Assembly (NCBI GenBank): GCA_022448645.1
Contig: JAKVBZ010000022.1
Coordinates: forward strand, 24,249 to 42,528
Length of the DNA: 18,280 nucleotides
Direction of reading: 5' to 3'
Source: Pirellulaceae bacterium
GTDB lineage: Bacteria > Planctomycetota > Planctomycetia > Pirellulales > Pirellulaceae
Shown piece after piece: positions 15,424-18,280 of this stretch. Position 1 is the first letter of the stretch. Each line of letters opens with the position of its first letter. The notes under the pieces are model-generated. The model was not told where the DNA came from and ran no database searches. It saw nothing but the letters and a program-made list of their open reading frames with translations. A program made the translations under genes and the position numbers.

Positions 15424-16806
15424 CTACGCATATTCTCGGTCAGACACGATGCCAGGAAGAGGAATCGAATACTTTCCATTTGCATCTGCTCTGATGGGTG
15501 CAGGTGCATCGAAAGACAATTGGCCCACATCAGGAGCAAACTCGTGCCCCCCTTCGAGGAAATCGCTACGAGTGATTAGCTGGCCGGTATGCGCTGCCAT
15601 ACGTCCCATGGAGGTCACCAGACTGGCTTCTACGCCACGTTCGACTTCGTTATAGATTTTATCTTCGCGAATCGCTGCAATCAAATCATTCCACTCGGTC
15701 TGGTATGGATTCCTCTCCGGTTGAGGATAGGCCCAGAGCAGGTTGTTTTTATCAATATTGTGACCAAGATACGTGCGGCTTTTGGCCGGAGAATGAGATG
15801 CCGTAGAAACGATGGCAACTCCCTTGGAGCCATGCGCGTAGCTAGCGAATTCCTGATGACAACCCGGCACCGTTCTTCCATCCATAAACAACTTCGTCCC
15901 ATCAGCGAAAGTGTATTCGATCGAATACGAATCAAAATTCTGATCAATGTTATCGCCCCGATAGTGACGTCCACCACAGGCCTTGGCGCGTACCGGAAAG
16001 GCGTCCTTCATCCAGCAGCATTCATCGATGTTGTGAATTAAGAAATCGCTCACAGCGCCACCACTAGCCCAAAGGAAGCCGTGAAAATTACGAATTTGAT
16101 ACATCAGTTCGCTAATCCCGTCCGGCTTGGGGGCCACTTCGGCATAGCCTGTCGGGCCTGCCATACGGTAGGACCGCATCATGTTGATATCGCCAATTTC
16201 CCCATCATGAATGCGATCATGAAGTTCCTGACGAGCGTCACAGTGACGGCACATCAATCCAACGCCGACTTTCAGATTCTTCTCTGCGGCCTTTTTTCCC
16301 AATTCGAACATTCTGAGACTCGTTGGGCCGTCTACGGTGACCGGTTTTTCCATAAACACGTTCAGCCCTTTTTCGACCGCATAGGAGAAATGAACCCAAC
16401 GGAAAGCCGGAGGCGTCGCAAAAATAGCCACGTCCCCTGGGCGCAAACAGTCCAGCGCAGATTTATAACCGTCGAAACTGACCCAGGAAGTCTCTTCCGT
16501 CACCTTGACCTTATCCCGAATCCGCTCATTGCCCAGCAAGCTGTGATAGCTGTTCTTCAACTTGTCCTCGAATACGTCTGCCATCGCAACGAGTTCGATC
16601 GGGCCATTCTCCACCGATAACGCGTTGGCAGCCGCCCCGGTACCACGACCTCCACATCCGATTAACGCCACCCGAATCGTGTGGTCTTCACCGGCATGTA
16701 CCGCGCGAGTCCCGGCGGAGTGTGCAATGGCAGTCGTGGCTGCCAAGGTACCCGAAGTTTTGAGAAACTGTCGACGTGACGAATTCGCTTGACCACTTTT
16801 TTGCAT
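15424..16806 (-). CDS. Tat-exported GFO/IDH/MocA-family oxidoreductase
   Basis: This 460-residue protein starts with a twin-arginine signal (SRRQFLKTSGTLAATTAIA, Arg11-Arg12, with the HAG boundary near residue 38). The NAD(P)-binding Rossmann fold follows with GCGGRGTG (50-57), and the family motif is EKPV (Glu153-Lys154-Pro155). The C-terminal alpha/beta domain includes GGAVSDFLIHNIDECCWMK, where Asp and His belong to the usual catalytic/substrate patch. Such exported GFO/IDH proteins are greatly expanded in planctomycetes and are thought to work on sugars or cyclitols; the substrate cannot be told here. The start has GAGGA about nine bases upstream. No neighbouring sugar-catabolism gene is present, so it is probably monocistronic. 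Confidence 0.9.
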   Translation of the reverse strand: MQKSGQANSSRRQFLKTSGTLAATTAIAHSAGTRAVHAGEDHTIRVALIGCGGRGTGAAANALSVENGPIELVAMADVFEDKLKNSYHSLLGNERIRDKVKVTEETSWVSFDGYKSALDCLRPGDVAIFATPPAFRWVHFSYAVEKGLNVFMEKPVTVDGPTSLRMFELGKKAAEKNLKVGVGLMCRHCDARQELHDRIHDGEIGDINMMRSYRMAGPTGYAEVAPKPDGISELMYQIRNFHGFLWASGGAVSDFLIHNIDECCWMKDAFPVRAKACGGRHYRGDNIDQNFDSYSIEYTFADGTKLFMDGRTVPGCHQEFASYAHGSKGVAIVSTASHSPAKSRTYLGHNIDKNNLLWAYPQPERNPYQTEWNDLIAAIREDKIYNEVERGVEASLVTSMGRMAAHTGQLITRSDFLEGGHEFAPDVGQLSFDAPAPIRADANGKYSIPLPGIVSDREYA

Positions 16807-16908
16807 AACAACGTCCTCGGCAATGAAATGAGTCCCTAAACAATACTCCGGAGCCTGTGTTTTTATGTCCTAGCAGCGCCGGTCGATACAAAGCCACTAC
16901 AAGTTAAC

Positions 16909-16918
16909 GTGTGCACAC
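16909..16918. promoter_or_regulatory. 10-bp palindrome upstream of the GFO/IDH gene
   Basis: GTGTGCACAC is perfectly self-complementary and lies about 100 bases upstream of the oxidoreductase start. It could be an operator for a dimeric regulator, but a palindrome this short also occurs by chance. The rest of 16807-17066 holds nothing I can name. Confidence 0.2.
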
Positions 16919-17066
16919 CAGCAACTGGTCCACCTGCGTCCAAGGTTCAGATTGAGTTTTTCAAAAAGACAACCGTACCATTATCAGTTTAGTCAGAACG
17001 AACTGCAAGTCGCCTCGTGTGTGAGGTATTGCAAATCCAGTCGAAGCCTATTCGCTAGCCACACAT

Positions 17067-17999
17067 TCAACCCGTTTCTGGTAAAAACGTCGGAATATTC
17101 ACTCCATTAAATGGCTGAAATTGTCCTCGAACCTGGCAAAAATGCATCTCACAGTTGCGGGCCCCTAGCTCATACAACTGCCGCACCAACCAATCCTTTT
17201 CCATAGGCACCAGAACAACAGGCATTCTACCAGGGTATTGGTTCAACTCCCGACAAATAAGCGACACCATTGCCTGTTCGTTCGACGCCACCCCGGGTCC
17301 AATTAAGTTCATCGCCGGATGACCACAAGAAATCAAAAAACCTTCGATTTTTCCTGACGGATTTTCCGCAACGGACACGTGCCAGATGCCTCGCGAATTT
17401 TGAATGCAGTACCGGTAGTCCTCTTCGCGACTGATCCCACTCACCGACATCTCCAACGCGATCATCTCAGGTATGTCAGGCATCACCGCATCTCGCACTC
17501 GATCATCATAATCGTGATGCCAATTTCCGCCTGCATCCGGAACCGACACAAGCATGTCCTGATACGCGTAACGAGGAACGAATCCAGCCTTGTTATAGAG
17601 CGAAAAAGAATCCACGTTGAGCGCACTCTGAGTCAACCGCAGCGCTGAATAGTTGTGCTCGTCAGTAAAATCGATGATATGCCTAAGCAGCGCACCGCCA
17701 ACACCACAACCAAAATAGTTGGGGTGCACCGTCATGAACCCCAAACTAACATGGTGTTTACGAGGTTGGTAAAAACACGACCCCATAATCCGACCAGATT
17801 TGTCGTTCACCGCGATCACGTTCCTGTCCGGTGTCAAATCGTTATACACATCGTAAAAAATTTCAGTGACCTGAGGTCCACCATGAAAAATCGCCGGGGC
17901 ACCATGAGTTTGGTACCAGACGTTGATCGAGCTGTAGATCAGCTCGGCAACTTCTGAGCAATCCTCGGGACAAATCGTTCTTAGTGAAAAAGCGGGCAT
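17067..17999 (-). CDS. tandem GNAT-family N-acetyltransferase
   Basis: This 310-residue cytosolic protein has an intact N-terminal GNAT domain at about residues 4-155. It has strand beta4 with GFMTVHPNY (87-95), the acetyl-CoA pyrophosphate loop FGCGVGGALL (96-105) and motif B SLYNKAGFVPRY (133-144). The second half (about 165-300) repeats the fold (IPEMIALEMSVSGISREEDY, IWHVSVAENPSGKIEGFLIS, LYELGARNCEMHF) but its CoA loop is degenerate, as is common in double-GNAT proteins where one half is structural. The acceptor is unknown. The ATG at 17999 has no evident Shine-Dalgarno. It lies between the oxidoreductase and the tRNA on the same strand with separate spacing. Confidence 0.83.
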   Translation of the reverse strand: MPAFSLRTICPEDCSEVAELIYSSINVWYQTHGAPAIFHGGPQVTEIFYDVYNDLTPDRNVIAVNDKSGRIMGSCFYQPRKHHVSLGFMTVHPNYFGCGVGGALLRHIIDFTDEHNYSALRLTQSALNVDSFSLYNKAGFVPRYAYQDMLVSVPDAGGNWHHDYDDRVRDAVMPDIPEMIALEMSVSGISREEDYRYCIQNSRGIWHVSVAENPSGKIEGFLISCGHPAMNLIGPGVASNEQAMVSLICRELNQYPGRMPVVLVPMEKDWLVRQLYELGARNCEMHFCQVRGQFQPFNGVNIPTFLPETG

Positions 18000-18124
18000 G
18001 GCAGATTATCAGAATGGATACGCATGGCTCCAGGAGTACGTCCAACGGAGAACTGCGCCGTTTTACGAGACAGGTGCATTACAGACATTGATCGACTGGA
18101 AATGCGTGTGCAACCAACAAATAG

Positions 18125-18197
18125 TACCCCCGGCAGGATTCGAACCTGCGACAACTGGTTTAGGAAACCAGTGCTCTATCCCCTGAGCTACGAGGGC
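18125..18197 (-). tRNA. tRNA-Arg (anticodon CCT)
   Basis: On the minus strand the 73-base molecule folds fully. The acceptor GCCCTCG pairs with CGGGGGT (two G-U pairs), TA fills positions 8-9, and the D stem is GCTC/GAGC. The anticodon stem CTGGT/ACCAG carries the loop TTCCTAA, and the T stem GCAGG/CCTGC carries TTCGAAT. The anticodon CCT (complement of 18162-18164) reads AGG, hence arginine. The discriminator is A and the CCA end is not encoded. Confidence 0.97.
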
Positions 18198-18219
18198 CTA
18201 TAAGTCCTTTATTAACAGC

Positions 18220-18248
18220 ACTTTATGACACCCCTTCCATCTCGTCAA
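18220..18248 (-). promoter_or_regulatory. sigma70-like promoter of tRNA-Arg
   Basis: On the minus strand TTGACG (18248-18243) and TAAAGT (18225-18220) are 17 bases apart. Initiation about seven bases downstream gives a leader of roughly 16 bases before the tRNA 5' end, typical of a tRNA promoter. Confidence 0.6.
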
Positions 18249-18280
18249 CCCGCTCAGGTGCTATGCAGCCTAACCTTTCA

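Noticed and set aside
15269..15655. 128-aa plus-strand frame after the FHA gene
   Set aside because: It is antisense to the GFO/IDH gene over most of its length and has no recognisable domain.
1..18280. CRISPR arrays, IS elements, prophage or integrase-type attachment at the tRNA
   Set aside because: No regularly spaced repeats, transposase or integrase frames were seen, and the tRNA 3' end is not duplicated elsewhere in the window as far as I could see by eye.

Overview
The window looks like chromosomal DNA of a planctomycete, probably a Pirellula-type lineage. This is inferred from gene content, since no 16S or marker tree is available. Supporting features are an MfnB homologue of the tetrahydromethanopterin/methanofuran C1 branch, a Tat-exported GFO/IDH oxidoreductase, an exported protein built from secretin-type N-domains, a PHA-system-like small protein, a 67-aa protein that resembles a conserved planctomycete family, frequent GTG/TTG starts and weak Shine-Dalgarno usage. 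There is no prophage, IS element or CRISPR array.

Layout. 1-666 (-) is the N-terminal part of a Na+/H+ antiporter that runs off the left edge. 813-2095 (+) is a two-gene unit: a two-TM protein, then an MfnB-like synthase. 2320-2523 (+) is a small conserved gene with a sigma70-like promoter and a hairpin in its leader, followed by a large nested inverted repeat. 2906-3208 (+) is a PHA-system-like protein. 3205-3640 (-) is decayed coding sequence. 3687-4778 (-) is a secreted protein with three STN-like repeats. 5119-5775 (+) is a HEAT/TPR protein. 5881-7566 and 7788-9281 (+) are glpD and glpK, which together take glycerol to dihydroxyacetone phosphate.

9466-12407 (-) is a graveyard. It holds a preA-like dihydropyrimidine dehydrogenase gene with two nonsense codons and a frame-changing deletion, a lipoprotein gene with an internal TGA, the C-terminal half of an NCS2 uracil/xanthine permease with a frameshift, and a beta-ureidopropionase-like nitrilase lacking its C-terminus and joined directly to the permease remnant. 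Together they read as the wreck of a reductive pyrimidine-catabolism locus.

12710-15265 (+) is a tight operon: a MinD/ParA-type ATPase with an arginine in place of the signature lysine, a 53-aa ORF coupled by an ATGA overlap, a patatin-like lipid hydrolase with an intact Ser-Asp dyad, and an FHA-domain protein. This is the best candidate for an undescribed functional module, perhaps phosphorylation-gated lipid hydrolysis positioned at the membrane. 15424-16806 (-) is a Tat-exported GFO/IDH oxidoreductase, 17067-17999 (-) a double-GNAT acetyltransferase, and 18125-18197 (-) a tRNA-Arg(CCT) with a recognisable promoter.
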